Assembly (NCBI GenBank): GCA_017512705.1
Contig: JAFWEX010000073.1
Span: 1-63,262, forward strand
DNA from: Paenibacillus sp.
GTDB taxonomy: Bacteria; Bacillota; Bacilli; Paenibacillales; Paenibacillaceae
Direction of reading: 5' to 3'
DNA: 63,262 nucleotides
A program made the translations under genes and the position numbers. Below the pieces are notes generated by a model. The model was not told the origin of the DNA. It saw nothing but the letters and a program-made list of their open reading frames with translations, and made no database searches. The stretch's first letter is position 1, and every line of letters starts with the position of its first letter. Positions 16,874-25,395 of the stretch are shown here, piece after piece.

Positions 16874-17881
16874 ATGAAACTGAGTGTACTCGAGCATGGA
16901 CACATTAGTGAGGGGCGGAGTGTACAAGATGCCTTACAGGAAGCTGTGACCTTAGCGCAGCATGCTGAACAACTAGGGTATTCCCGGTTCTGGATGTCTG
17001 AGCATCACGGCGGCGGAGCGCTATCGTTTTCAAGTCCGGAGGTGATGATCGCTCATGTGGCTGCTCATACACAACGTATTAAGATAGGCTCTGGAGGGGT
17101 TATGCTACCTCACTACAGCGCCTATAAAGTGGCAGAGAACTTTCGGTTGTTAGAGGCTTTGCACCCAGGACGTATCGATCTCGGAATTGGGCGTGCTCCA
17201 GGAGGGATGCCTATTGCTAGCAGAGCGTTGAATGAGGGGAAATCATCGAATGTACAGTTTTTCCCACAGCAGATCGCCGATCTCGGATATTACTTCCACG
17301 AACAATTGCCTGAAGACCATCGTTTTGCTTCACTTGTGGCCGGACCATCCGTTTCAACGGTTCCTGAAGTGTGGCTGTTAGGTTCGAGTTCGGAAGGGGC
17401 GAGGATTGCCGCAGCGCAAGGTACAGCGTATGCTTTTGCCCAGTTTTTTGGAACACCAGGTGGAGAAGAAGCGATGAAGCATTACCGCCGTCATTTCAAA
17501 CCTTCGATTCTGAGCGATAAACCTCACTCTATGATTGCCGTCTCCGCATTCTGTGCTGATACAGAAGAGGAGGCTGCTGAACTGGCTCGCAGCAATGAAT
17601 TATTTTTCCTTCGACTTGGACGTGGACTGGAGCAACGATCCTTCCCTTCTCTGGAGACGGTGAATAACTATCCATATACAGCGATGGAATTGGAACAGAT
17701 TCGTCAGCGCCGCTCCTTCTCCATCATTGGAACACCGGATCAGGTGAGGGATAAAATAATCGCTATGGCTGAACGTCATGAAGCCGATGAAGTGATCATT
17801 GCGTCAGCTATTCATTCGTTTGAGGCACGGCTGCGTTCCTTTAGTCTCATTGCAGAAGCGTTTGGATTACAGCAGGCCTAA
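16874..17881 (+). CDS. luciferase-like FMN-dependent monooxygenase (LLM family, MsnO8-type)
   Basis: 335-aa flavin-dependent oxidoreductase of the bacterial luciferase-like TIM-barrel family. Diagnostic strings are EQLGYSRFWMSEHHGG, IKIGSGGVMLPHYSAYKVAENFRLLEALHPGR and IDLGIGRAPGG; the C-terminal region has SIIGTPDQVRDKI. This subgroup is usually annotated MsnO8 or alkanal monooxygenase alpha-like, and substrates are rarely known. ATG follows GAGAGGAATGAACATAT. There is no obvious flavin reductase next to it; one is encoded at 49256. Confidence 0.93.
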   Translation: MKLSVLEHGHISEGRSVQDALQEAVTLAQHAEQLGYSRFWMSEHHGGGALSFSSPEVMIAHVAAHTQRIKIGSGGVMLPHYSAYKVAENFRLLEALHPGRIDLGIGRAPGGMPIASRALNEGKSSNVQFFPQQIADLGYYFHEQLPEDHRFASLVAGPSVSTVPEVWLLGSSSEGARIAAAQGTAYAFAQFFGTPGGEEAMKHYRRHFKPSILSDKPHSMIAVSAFCADTEEEAAELARSNELFFLRLGRGLEQRSFPSLETVNNYPYTAMELEQIRQRRSFSIIGTPDQVRDKIIAMAERHEADEVIIASAIHSFEARLRSFSLIAEAFGLQQA

Positions 17882-17890
17882 AGTAGAAAT

Positions 17891-17940
17891 AGCTATATAG
17901 AGCTATATAGAGCTATATGGAGCGATAAAGAGCGATAATA
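17891..17940. repeat. five-copy 10-bp tandem repeat
   Basis: Five consecutive 10-mers: AGCTATATAG twice, AGCTATATGG, AGCGATAAAG and AGCGATAATA. Copies decay from left to right. It starts ten bases after the monooxygenase stop. The period equals about one helical turn. No function is proven. Confidence 0.9.
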
Positions 17941-18205
17941 TACATGTTTAACGGAAATATCCATGTGATTGGACAGGAGCTTTGTTCACTAAGATGTTTC
18001 CTCAAGGTGACAGAGTTCCCGTTCTTATTTTTACGTTAATCTGATTAAAACAAATTCACTTGCGAGATGTGTCATCCGTAAGCCTCGCGGTTGTTATGAT
18101 GTACCGGATACATACAGGATTCTGAACGGTATTTTACAGTAATCGTTGCATAAACCTGGGTAGATGTGCTAATTTATGAACTGTAATTAATTCGCTGTAA
18201 AGGGA

Positions 18206-18234
18206 TTGGAATTAAGACGTATAAGCGCTATAAT
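18206..18234 (+). promoter_or_regulatory. sigma-A promoter of ppaC
   Basis: TTGGAA (18206-18211), a 17-base spacer and a perfect TATAAT (18229-18234) lie 66 bases before the ppaC start. The rest of the 418-base gap from 17882 holds only the 10-bp repeat and AT-rich sequence. Confidence 0.8.
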
Positions 18235-18299
18235 CAGTTAGGTATGATTCAAACAAGGATAGATTAACTTAAACTCGAAATTGACGGAGGGCGAAGAGT

Positions 18300-19232
18300 A
18301 TGGAAAAAGCACTAATTTTCGGCCATAAAAACCCGGATACAGACACCATCTGTTCAGCAATTGCGTATGCAGATCTGAAAAGTAAATTGGGCCATGAAGT
18401 TGAAGCAGTGCGTCTAGGCGAAGTGAATGGCGAAACACAATATGCACTGGATCAGTTCAAAGTTGCAGCACCACGCTTGATTAAAACAGCTGCTAACGAA
18501 GTAAACAAAGTCATTTTGGTAGACCACAACGAGCGTCAGCAAAGCGTAAGCGATATCGAAGACGTAACGGTTATTGAAGTAATCGACCACCATCGTATTG
18601 CGAATTTTGAGACAAGCCAGCCTTTGTATTTCCGTGCGGAGCCTGTAGGCTGTACTGCAACTATTTTGAATAAAATGTACAAAGAGAACGGCATCGAAAT
18701 TAGTGCACCAATTGCGGGTCTGATGTTGTCTGCGATTATCTCGGATTCCTTGCTGTTTAAATCCCCAACTTGCACAGAGCAGGATGTAGCTGCAGCACGT
18801 GAGCTGGCTGCTATTGCTGGTGTAGATGCAGACAGCTATGGTCTGGACATGCTGAAAGCCGGTGCAGATTTGAGTCAGAAAACAATTGCTGAACTGATCT
18901 CCCTGGATGCTAAGGAATTTGCTATGGGAACAGCCAAAGTTGAAATCGCACAAGTGAATGCGGTTGACGTCAACGATGTGCTGGTTAAACAACCAGAACT
19001 TGAAGCAGCGATTGAAGCGATTATTTCCAGCAAAGGGCTTGACCTGTTCGTATTTGTCGTTACTGACATTCTGAACAACGACTCTGTGGCACTGGCTTAT
19101 GGTGGATCTACGAAAGCAGTAGAGAAGGCATACAATGTAACGCTTGCAGACAATAGAGCTCTGCTCAAAGGCGTAGTATCCCGTAAATCACAGATCGTAC
19201 CTGTTCTGACAGAAGCATTCAATGCACTGTAA
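18300..19232 (+). CDS. ppaC: manganese-dependent inorganic pyrophosphatase (family II)
   Basis: 310-aa cytoplasmic enzyme that hydrolyses pyrophosphate and drives biosynthetic reactions. The DHH-family signatures are [18 protein letters not shown] at the N-terminus, VDHNE, and the Mn-binding VIDHHR with Asp96-His97-His98; the C-terminal DHHA2 domain ends with [10 protein letters not shown]. The length matches B. subtilis PpaC (309 aa). ATG follows CGGAGGGCGAAGAGT. It has its own promoter and terminator, so it is monocistronic. Confidence 0.98.
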   Translation: MEKALIFGHKNPDTDTICSAIAYADLKSKLGHEVEAVRLGEVNGETQYALDQFKVAAPRLIKTAANEVNKVILVDHNERQQSVSDIEDVTVIEVIDHHRIANFETSQPLYFRAEPVGCTATILNKMYKENGIEISAPIAGLMLSAIISDSLLFKSPTCTEQDVAAARELAAIAGVDADSYGLDMLKAGADLSQKTIAELISLDAKEFAMGTAKVEIAQVNAVDVNDVLVKQPELEAAIEAIISSKGLDLFVFVVTDILNNDSVALAYGGSTKAVEKAYNVTLADNRALLKGVVSRKSQIVPVLTEAFNAL

Positions 19233-19342
19233 TTGGATTACGTGGTATCACCAAGTATGACTAGAGTTCACCTGAGTTGAGACCAGGTTTCATGAATAAC
19301 GCGACTTAGAGTCATGATGTAAGAATTATTGCATTTATACTT

Positions 19343-19380
19343 AAGCCTGCTCTGATCTTCATTGATCAGGACAGGCTTTT
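19343..19380 (+). terminator. hairpin between ppaC and the IF3-like gene
   Basis: AAGCCTG (19343-19349) plus CTGATC (19352-19357) pair with GATCAG (19364-19369) plus CAGGCTT (19372-19378), with a two-base internal mismatch and four T. It can end ppaC transcription. It stops only about ten bases before the AAGGAGG of the next gene, so it may also act as a leader hairpin for it. Confidence 0.7.
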
Positions 19381-19401
19381 CATGTCAAGGAGGAAGATGG
19401 T

Positions 19402-19902
19402 ATGGCTCAGATCATTAAAAATGAAAAGATCAAAGCAACCGAGGTGCAGCTCACCGGACTGAATGGAGAAGATCTGGGGATTATGCCGACACGGGAAGCA
19501 CTTGCACTGGCCAAACAGCATAAAGTGGACTTGGTGTGCATGTCCCTGATGACAAGCCCGCCCCCTTGCAAATTGATCGGAGCAGGTGCAGCGCGTGATG
19601 AAGCACAGCAAGCGAAAAAAAAGGCCAAGAAATCCCCTGATAAACGCAAAGTAAAGGAAATTAGACTTCATTTGCAGATGGAGGACCATGACCGGGATGT
19701 CAAGCAGTCACAAGCAGAGCGCATCTTGAAGAAAGGTGACTCGGTGAAATTTGTGATTCAAGTACACGGTCCTAAAGAGGGAGAAGCAGGTAAGATTTGG
19801 GCTGAGGAATTATGCAAAGCATTGAAAGAATACGGTAGTAAAACGACGGGAGTACAGGTGAGTGGTAAGCAGGTAGTTGTTCAGCTTGACCCACGGGACT
19901 GA
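19402..19902 (+). CDS. translation initiation factor IF-3 paralog
   Basis: 166 aa with both IF3 domains: the N-domain (IIKNEKIKATEVQLTGLNGEDLGIMPTREAL then PPPCKLI) and the C-domain (VKEIRLHLQMEDHDRDVK then ILKKGDSVKFVIQVHG). It departs from housekeeping IF3: the conserved DYGKFRY-type stretch after the PPxCK motif is GAGAARDE, and the linker is very Lys-rich. It is not next to rpmI-rplT, where infC normally lies, so the housekeeping copy is presumably elsewhere. It may act at initiation under particular conditions or bind RNA. Start follows AAGGAGGAAGATGGT. Confidence 0.85.
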   Translation: MAQIIKNEKIKATEVQLTGLNGEDLGIMPTREALALAKQHKVDLVCMSLMTSPPPCKLIGAGAARDEAQQAKKKAKKSPDKRKVKEIRLHLQMEDHDRDVKQSQAERILKKGDSVKFVIQVHGPKEGEAGKIWAEELCKALKEYGSKTTGVQVSGKQVVVQLDPRD

Positions 19903-19952
19903 ATTCTCAAGAATAGATGTAGCAGCGGCTGTAGTTATAATAGTTATAAAAG

Positions 19953-20002
19953 AAATCCCGCTCGGAAGCAAGTCTAACGGCAGCCTCCGAGCGGGATTTT
20001 TG
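19953..20002. terminator. bidirectional terminator between the IF3-like gene and tgl
   Basis: A perfect 14-bp stem, AAATCCCGCTCGGA (19953-19966) and TCCGAGCGGGATTT (19986-19999), with T runs on both strands, separates two convergent genes. Confidence 0.9.
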
Positions 20003-20016
20003 TTATGGTTCAGCCT

Positions 20017-20841
20017 TCAAGTACGCAGATAACGGCTACCGCCGATTCTAACGTACAATTGTCCAGGTAAAACAGGTGTAGACATATCTGGATTGCTGTT
20101 GAAATTGTTCTTGGCATAACGGGATAAGTAGAGAAAGTCTGGATATATGACCATATCCATTAAATAGGCGGAAGTGCGGCTACCCGGAAATCGGAATTGG
20201 TTCAAGGTGTGAATAATCTCCTGGCTGCTTGCAATGCCTATGCCGTGCCCATAGTATCTGTTCTCCTGTAGCATGAAAACATTTTCGCCTTGCCATTCAG
20301 GAGTTTCCGGTGAAACATCTGGATTTTTGAAATACAGTACGTCTCCTGGCAGAGCTGTTTCTTTGCCGTTCTTCTCCGTTAAACGCAGATCACTGTCGTA
20401 ATGCCAGTCAAACAAAAGCAGGTTACGAAATAGCGAATTAAAGGACTCCTCACGGATGCTGCCAAGTACTCCTCCGTACAGTACAATGACAGTAGCAGTC
20501 GCACACTCAAACGCATACAACCGTCCGTTCATCCATATATCCCTGATGCCTTCTGCCGGGGTTACATCTGGCCTCAGCTCAAATCCTCCTTCTGTATTAC
20601 GATTCCAAAAGGCAGGATTACATCTGGAAGCTTCGAATGAGGCAAAGCTGACTCTACTTCGATTCAATCCTTCGGCTGCGCCCACAAGAGATTCTCTTAG
20701 GTTCCATTCAAAATGCAGATGCTCAAGCGATTGGTATACATAGGGTGTATTGCGCATCTGTAGCTGCTGTAACCAGTACCATTCAAATGGGGACCACTCA
20801 GATGGCGACAGTCGAATGGGTTGATTAGCAACAATGATCAT
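20017..20841 (-). CDS. tgl: protein-glutamine gamma-glutamyltransferase (spore coat transglutaminase)
   Basis: 274-aa enzyme that cross-links coat proteins through epsilon-(gamma-glutamyl)lysine bonds during sporulation. It matches B. subtilis Tgl (245 aa): the catalytic Cys113 is in LYAFECATATV, with DWHY, LYFKNPD, WQGENVFML and GHGIGI following. The extra length is mainly a C-terminal tail (YAKNNFNSNPDMSTPVLPG). ATG 20841 follows GGAGG; the upstream in-frame ATG at 20862 is rejected because the ribosome binding site would be inside it. In B. subtilis tgl is sigma-K dependent; no clear sigma-K box was seen here. Confidence 0.95.
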   Translation of the reverse strand: MIIVANQPIRLSPSEWSPFEWYWLQQLQMRNTPYVYQSLEHLHFEWNLRESLVGAAEGLNRSRVSFASFEASRCNPAFWNRNTEGGFELRPDVTPAEGIRDIWMNGRLYAFECATATVIVLYGGVLGSIREESFNSLFRNLLLFDWHYDSDLRLTEKNGKETALPGDVLYFKNPDVSPETPEWQGENVFMLQENRYYGHGIGIASSQEIIHTLNQFRFPGSRTSAYLMDMVIYPDFLYLSRYAKNNFNSNPDMSTPVLPGQLYVRIGGSRYLRT

Positions 20842-20892
20842 AAGGTAATAACCTCCAATCATCCATGAATTTTCGATATAAAAACGTCGAAA

Positions 20893-20902
20893 ATGTTAAC
20901 AT
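20893..20902. promoter_or_regulatory. perfect 10-bp palindrome in the tgl/kinase divergent region
   Basis: ATGTTAACAT, with several TCGA-containing short palindromes beside it (for example TCGATTAATATCGA). It lies about 50 bases before the tgl start. A protein-binding role is only a possibility. Confidence 0.3.
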
Positions 20903-20947
20903 GTCGATTAATATCGAAGATTTTCCATACGGTTACGTTTAATTACA

Positions 20948-20976
20948 TTGGTATTTGGGGTACTAGTCTATAGATA
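20948..20976 (+). promoter_or_regulatory. candidate promoter of the hybrid histidine kinase gene
   Basis: TTGGTA (20948-20953), a 17-base spacer and TAGATA (20971-20976) precede the kinase start by about 90 bases. The -10 box is weak. Confidence 0.4.
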
Positions 20977-21064
20977 AAGGTATGTTCAGACCCCACTATT
21001 CATACGAATAACATTTGGATTTTAGCTATAGTAACATTCACATTCTCATAAGGGAGGATATGTA

Positions 21065-23827
21065 GTGTCACACTCCATCACACAGAGCCGATCTCTGTTC
21101 GAACAATTATATACTTATGCGCCAATCGGCATTGCAGTTGCTTCTCACGTTAACGGACTGTGGGTGCAGTTGAATCCGGCTTTTTGCGAAATGCTCGGAG
21201 CAACGGAAGAAGAACTGCTGCACACTTCAGTTGTACATATGATCTATGAAGAAGACCTCAGGTACGAAGAGTTTCGCCATAATTTCTGGGAAATGACAAA
21301 TAGTTCACAGCCAATGTATGAGACGGAGATCCGTTTGAACCGAAAAGACGGTACGTTAATCTGGGCCGCGATCAGATCTTGCATTGTTCGGGATGAGGTG
21401 AACGGAGAGCCGTTATACTTGCTTGTGCAAGCTGCAGATATTACGAAACAAAAAGAAGCAGAGGAACGATTGCTTGAACAGCGTAAGCAGCTGGAGGAGA
21501 GTAGTCGTATTTCACGCCTTCTGGCGGAATCTTCGATGGATCTGATTGCAATTCATGAAGCAGATGCCGAACGTTCATTTAAATACGTATCAGATGCTTG
21601 TAGAAGCATGCTTGGTTACGAACCTGAAGAAATGCTCGGACGGTCGGGAATGTTCTGTATTCACCCTGAGGATATTCCTGCCGTGCGGGATTACATCTGT
21701 AGCCAGACCAAGGGACATGCACCAGAGCGGCTTATTTATCGATTGCAGCACAAGGATGGGTCGGTGGTGTGGGCTGACACACTTACCCATTACGTGCGTG
21801 ATGAATCGGGTAAGCTTTTGGAGATGGTCGCGGTCACGCGTGATATTACGGAGAGCAAACAGCAGCAGCTAAATTTGCAGGAGTACAAGTCGTTGTTTGA
21901 CTGTAACCCTCTCGGAGTAGCCTCCATGGATCTGGAAGGGAATTTGCTGAAAGCAAACGCTGTACAAGAACAATTGACAGGACATACAAGCGAGGAATTG
22001 TTAAGTCGACCGTTTGATCATCTGATTGATCCGGTAGATCTGGAGAAAACGCAGTATCACTTTGAAGAATCCGTGAAAGGCATAGCTCAGAGTTACGAGA
22101 TTGGTCTGATCCACAAGAACGGTCAGCGGATTGAGACAAGTGTAGTCAATGTTCCTATTTTACTGGAAGACAAGGTAGTAGGTGTCTATGGTATTACGAG
22201 CGATGTTACAGCATCCAAACGTTACGTGGAAGAGATCGAGAATTTAAGTTATGAAAGAGCTCTTATCTTGAATGGGATGTCGGAAGGTGTAATCGGCCTG
22301 GATTTGGACGGGAATGTTAATTTTGCCAATCCTGCTGCAGCGGAGATGATGAATATCTGTCCAAGCGAGATGAATGCTAAGCCATTAGAGAAGATGATCA
22401 TTCAGATGGAGAGCGAAGTTATTCCATATCCGGCCAAAAGTATGTCTATTTTGCAAGCCGTACGCGAAGGAAAAGCACTGTCTCGAACAGAATCGGTATT
22501 TTGGCGTCAAGATGGGTCCAGTTTTCTTGCGGAATTCCAATTGAAGCCGATTAAGGATCAGGGGACGACACGTGGTGCTGTGCTCGTGTTCCGTGATATG
22601 ACATCGGTAAAAGAAATCATACGTGCCAAGGAAGCAGCAGAGCATGCCGACCGGGCCAAATCAGAGTTTCTTGCCATTATGAGCCATGAATTGCGTACAC
22701 CGTTAAACGGCATTATGGGCATGGCACATCTTCTGATGGAAACCGAGCTGGATGAGGAGCAGCGTGGATTTGCGGAGATCATGATCGATAGCGGCGAGTC
22801 ACTACTATATATTTTGAATGAAATACTGGATTTCAGCAAAATTGAAGCCGGTAAAATGGATCTGGAGCAAGGCCCAGTAGATGTTCGAGACGTACTAAAC
22901 AGTGTAATAGAGCTATTTTCGATTAAAGCCTCCGAGAAAAATATTGAACTGTACAGTGAAATCTCTGATCAAATTCCTGCACGTGTATGTGGAGATGAGA
23001 CCAGGATTCGCCAGATCCTTATTAACTTAGTGGGGAATGCAGTTAAATTTACCGAAAAAGGAAGCGTTAAGATTAGTGCAGAGGTCGTACACTCTGAAGA
23101 ATATGGACCAGAACACCTCATGCTGTCTTTCAAAGTAAAAGATACAGGGATAGGCATTGCACTGGACAAGCAGCATCAATTGTTCCAATCCTTCTCCCAG
23201 CTAGACCCATCCATTAACCGTAAATTTGGTGGAACCGGTCTTGGCCTTGCGATCAGCAAAAAACTGGTGGAACTGATGGGCGGAGCCATCGGTGTCCAAA
23301 GTGAGATTGGCAAAGGTGCGGAATTCCAATTCACGATCGTTCAGGAGAAGTGGAAAGAAGAGACGACTAGCGCAGATCATGAGGTTGCAGCAACCTTGGA
23401 ACCCCTGGAAATATTAGATCGCTCCGATCTTGCACGTGGTATTCGCATATTAATTGCCGAAGACCAAGCTGTGAATAGTCATCTCTTGGAGGAGATGTTG
23501 CGTAGATTTGGTGGTGTATGTGATATTGTAGAAAACGGTGCGCAGGCCTTAGATTTTCTGGAGAAAACACCGTATGATTTAATCTTCATGGATATTCAGA
23601 TGCCCGTATTGGATGGAATTGAAACGACTTGTGAAATTAGAAAAACACATCCAGATATCCCTGTGATAGCTGCAATTACAGCTTTCGCTGGGGAGCGTGA
23701 TCGAGAAGCTTGTCTACAATGCGGAATGCAAGATTTTATAAGCAAACCTTTTCACTCCGCAGAGATTATCCGGGTCCTCAATACGTGGGTGCCTTTCATA
23801 CGTTCCAGGCAGATGAATTTAGGATGA
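21065..23827 (+). CDS. soluble hybrid histidine kinase: four PAS domains, HisKA, HATPase, receiver
   Basis: 920-aa signalling protein without membrane segments, so it senses a cytoplasmic signal. PAS units lie at about 1-130, 145-270, 275-390 and 395-520. The HisKA domain carries His541 in MSHELRTPLNG, the ATPase has NLVGNAVKFTEKG, DTGIGI and FGGTGLGLAISKKL, and the C-terminal receiver has phospho-acceptor Asp843 in FMDIQMPVLDG with KPF after it. The start is GTG after GGGAGGATATGTA. There is no neighbouring response regulator, so it may act through a phosphotransfer protein elsewhere, as in sporulation phosphorelays. The ligand or cofactor of the PAS domains is unknown. Confidence 0.93.
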   Translation: MSHSITQSRSLFEQLYTYAPIGIAVASHVNGLWVQLNPAFCEMLGATEEELLHTSVVHMIYEEDLRYEEFRHNFWEMTNSSQPMYETEIRLNRKDGTLIWAAIRSCIVRDEVNGEPLYLLVQAADITKQKEAEERLLEQRKQLEESSRISRLLAESSMDLIAIHEADAERSFKYVSDACRSMLGYEPEEMLGRSGMFCIHPEDIPAVRDYICSQTKGHAPERLIYRLQHKDGSVVWADTLTHYVRDESGKLLEMVAVTRDITESKQQQLNLQEYKSLFDCNPLGVASMDLEGNLLKANAVQEQLTGHTSEELLSRPFDHLIDPVDLEKTQYHFEESVKGIAQSYEIGLIHKNGQRIETSVVNVPILLEDKVVGVYGITSDVTASKRYVEEIENLSYERALILNGMSEGVIGLDLDGNVNFANPAAAEMMNICPSEMNAKPLEKMIIQMESEVIPYPAKSMSILQAVREGKALSRTESVFWRQDGSSFLAEFQLKPIKDQGTTRGAVLVFRDMTSVKEIIRAKEAAEHADRAKSEFLAIMSHELRTPLNGIMGMAHLLMETELDEEQRGFAEIMIDSGESLLYILNEILDFSKIEAGKMDLEQGPVDVRDVLNSVIELFSIKASEKNIELYSEISDQIPARVCGDETRIRQILINLVGNAVKFTEKGSVKISAEVVHSEEYGPEHLMLSFKVKDTGIGIALDKQHQLFQSFSQLDPSINRKFGGTGLGLAISKKLVELMGGAIGVQSEIGKGAEFQFTIVQEKWKEETTSADHEVAATLEPLEILDRSDLARGIRILIAEDQAVNSHLLEEMLRRFGGVCDIVENGAQALDFLEKTPYDLIFMDIQMPVLDGIETTCEIRKTHPDIPVIAAITAFAGERDREACLQCGMQDFISKPFHSAEIIRVLNTWVPFIRSRQMNLG

Positions 23828-23893
23828 GATGGGAGTCTAAGTTAGCTGTGATGTGCTGTTCTTGATCAGTCTCGAGAATTTCATAATAGGAAT

Positions 23894-23930
23894 AAAAAAC
23901 CTGTGCTCCAATGGAGTACAGGTTTTTGTT
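23894..23930. terminator. bidirectional terminator after the hybrid kinase gene
   Basis: AAAAACCTGT (23895-23904) pairs with ACAGGTTTTT (23918-23927); an inner CTC/GAG pairing tightens the loop. It separates the kinase from the convergent lipoprotein gene. Confidence 0.85.
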
Positions 23931-24015
23931 AAGAATCAACACCACCCACCGATGAACCCTGAGAGCGTTACACGCAAGTTACAAATCTAGGCGGGAGAAC
24001 AGAGGTTATGAAATT

Positions 24016-24762
24016 TCATGAGTTGCGATCGAGTTTGTGCTGCTGTCTTACTCGTCTGCGCCGAATGAAGAACCAAATAAGCAGTGCCAGAATCAATACG
24101 AGGCCAGCTATGGCAACGATTAGAATGTTCCGGATATTAGGAATCTGTATGGTCAAATCCAACGTATTTTTTTCTAAAGGGGCAATGTCCCATACGAGCG
24201 TTTTACCACCATCCTGTAGTTGATCTGCGTTGGAATCTTTAGCTTTGATCGGGAGAGACAGTTTGAAATCAAAGTTCATATCTTTTAACAGAAGGCGCTT
24301 GAGAAAACCTGGAACTTGATTGATCCGTTCTTTGATATCCCCATCGGGCATGGATTCCATAAGATCAGCTTCTACTAATATATGCATTTTCGATGTGAAA
24401 AAACCGGGGGTTTTTGATTGTTCGATCCGAATACCCGGTGGAAGCTTGGAGGAATCGAATGCTGTTGTGTTTCTTTTCTCATAATGAGCGCTTGCTTTCA
24501 ACAGGTTCTGATCATCCTGCTTGGTAACTTCAGTCTTAAAGTTATTGCGCTCTAATGCTTGAGCTAGCAAGGGCATTAGATTGTCTTGTCCAATTTTGCC
24601 AAGAGCTGCATCTGACACACTCAGGTTCAGATCCAGATCGGTAGTTCCGTTCATATTTACGGTTACATGGGCTTCTCCATCCGCACAGGCGGATAACAGA
24701 ACAAGCATGATGGCAAGTATGATAGAAAGCCATAATTGACGTTTGAAAATATGAGTTAACAT
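24016..24762 (-). CDS. LppM-like (DUF3153) membrane-anchored lipoprotein
   Basis: 248 aa. The N-terminus is a lipoprotein signal (hydrophobic LWLSIILAIMLVLL then lipobox LLSAC, Cys26). It is followed by a beta-rich extracellular domain (AHVTVNMNGTTDLDLNLSV; WDIAPLEKNTLDLTIQIPN) and one membrane helix near the C-terminus (VAIAGLVLILALLIWFF) with a basic tail RRRRVRQQHK inside the cell. This layout matches the LppM/DUF3153 group, whose role is poorly defined. ATG follows GGCAGGAGCATC on the reverse strand. It is not in an operon. Confidence 0.85.
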   Translation of the reverse strand: MLTHIFKRQLWLSIILAIMLVLLSACADGEAHVTVNMNGTTDLDLNLSVSDAALGKIGQDNLMPLLAQALERNNFKTEVTKQDDQNLLKASAHYEKRNTTAFDSSKLPPGIRIEQSKTPGFFTSKMHILVEADLMESMPDGDIKERINQVPGFLKRLLLKDMNFDFKLSLPIKAKDSNADQLQDGGKTLVWDIAPLEKNTLDLTIQIPNIRNILIVAIAGLVLILALLIWFFIRRRRVRQQHKLDRNS

Positions 24763-25045
24763 GATGCTCCTGCCTTTCTGCGTAGCGTAAGTCTATTAAA
24801 GTTATGTCCATATCCATCCAATCCAGAAATATAGTATACAACGGAATGTCAGCAGATGCTAACCTGTTGTATAGAGTGAGGTACACGGTGACATAACAAG
24901 AATGTTCAATGGACAGAAGAAAAATGTGGTTTCGAGTTGATTAAAATTAAAGATTTCGTATTTTTGTCAATGTTCGGTCAATTCAAACGGCCATTCCGCG
25001 TGTACACTAAGGTAGAGATGAATATAGAGATAAGGGGGTACATAC

Positions 25046-25138
25046 ATGACTTACATTATTATTCTAGCTGCGATTATGGCTCTGGGTATGGCTGGAATCG
25101 GCTGGTTCTATAAGATCGTTGACGAGGACAAACATTAA
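25046..25138 (+). CDS. 30-aa single-span membrane peptide
   Basis: ATG follows TAAGGGGGTACATAC, and the frame ends at TAA 25138. About 20 residues (YIIILAAIMALGMAGIGWFY) form one membrane helix, with a charged KIVDEDKH tail. A terminator 36 bases downstream shows it is a separate transcription unit. Function unknown; small regulatory membrane peptides or toxin-like peptides have this shape. No antisense antitoxin RNA was identified. Confidence 0.7.
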   Translation: MTYIIILAAIMALGMAGIGWFYKIVDEDKH

Positions 25139-25174
25139 TCTTTGGCCCGTTTGCATTCGTAGCACTTGAAAAAT

Positions 25175-25210
25175 AATAAGCTTACCTCGCTAATAAGAGG
25201 TAGGCTTATT
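25175..25210 (+). terminator. terminator after the 30-aa membrane peptide
   Basis: A 14-bp stem AATAAGCTTACCTC (25175-25188) and GAGGTAGGCTTATT (25197-25210) with one G-T pair. The loop is eight bases and a short T stretch follows. Confidence 0.8.
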
Positions 25211-25332
25211 TGAGTTGTGTGTTTTTTTTAGATTCCACAGTGGTCATGTAAACTCTTTCGAGCCCCTGTAAAACCATTTAACCAATGGACAAATATTTTT
25301 CGTAAAGTTGGGATTTTTAGGCTTCACTTTTG

Positions 25333-25338
25333 TATAAT
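25333..25338 (+). promoter_or_regulatory. -10 box of the M3 peptidase gene
   Basis: A perfect TATAAT lies 58 bases before the peptidase start. The -35 region is poor, so the full promoter is uncertain. Confidence 0.45.
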
Positions 25339-25395
25339 AGGGGATAGCTTCTCGGGTTTTCCCGAAATTTGCCAAACAGGAAAGGGTGTACATAA

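Noticed and set aside
17891-17940. CRISPR-like repeat
   Set aside because: Units are contiguous 10-mers with no spacers; no cas genes anywhere in the window.
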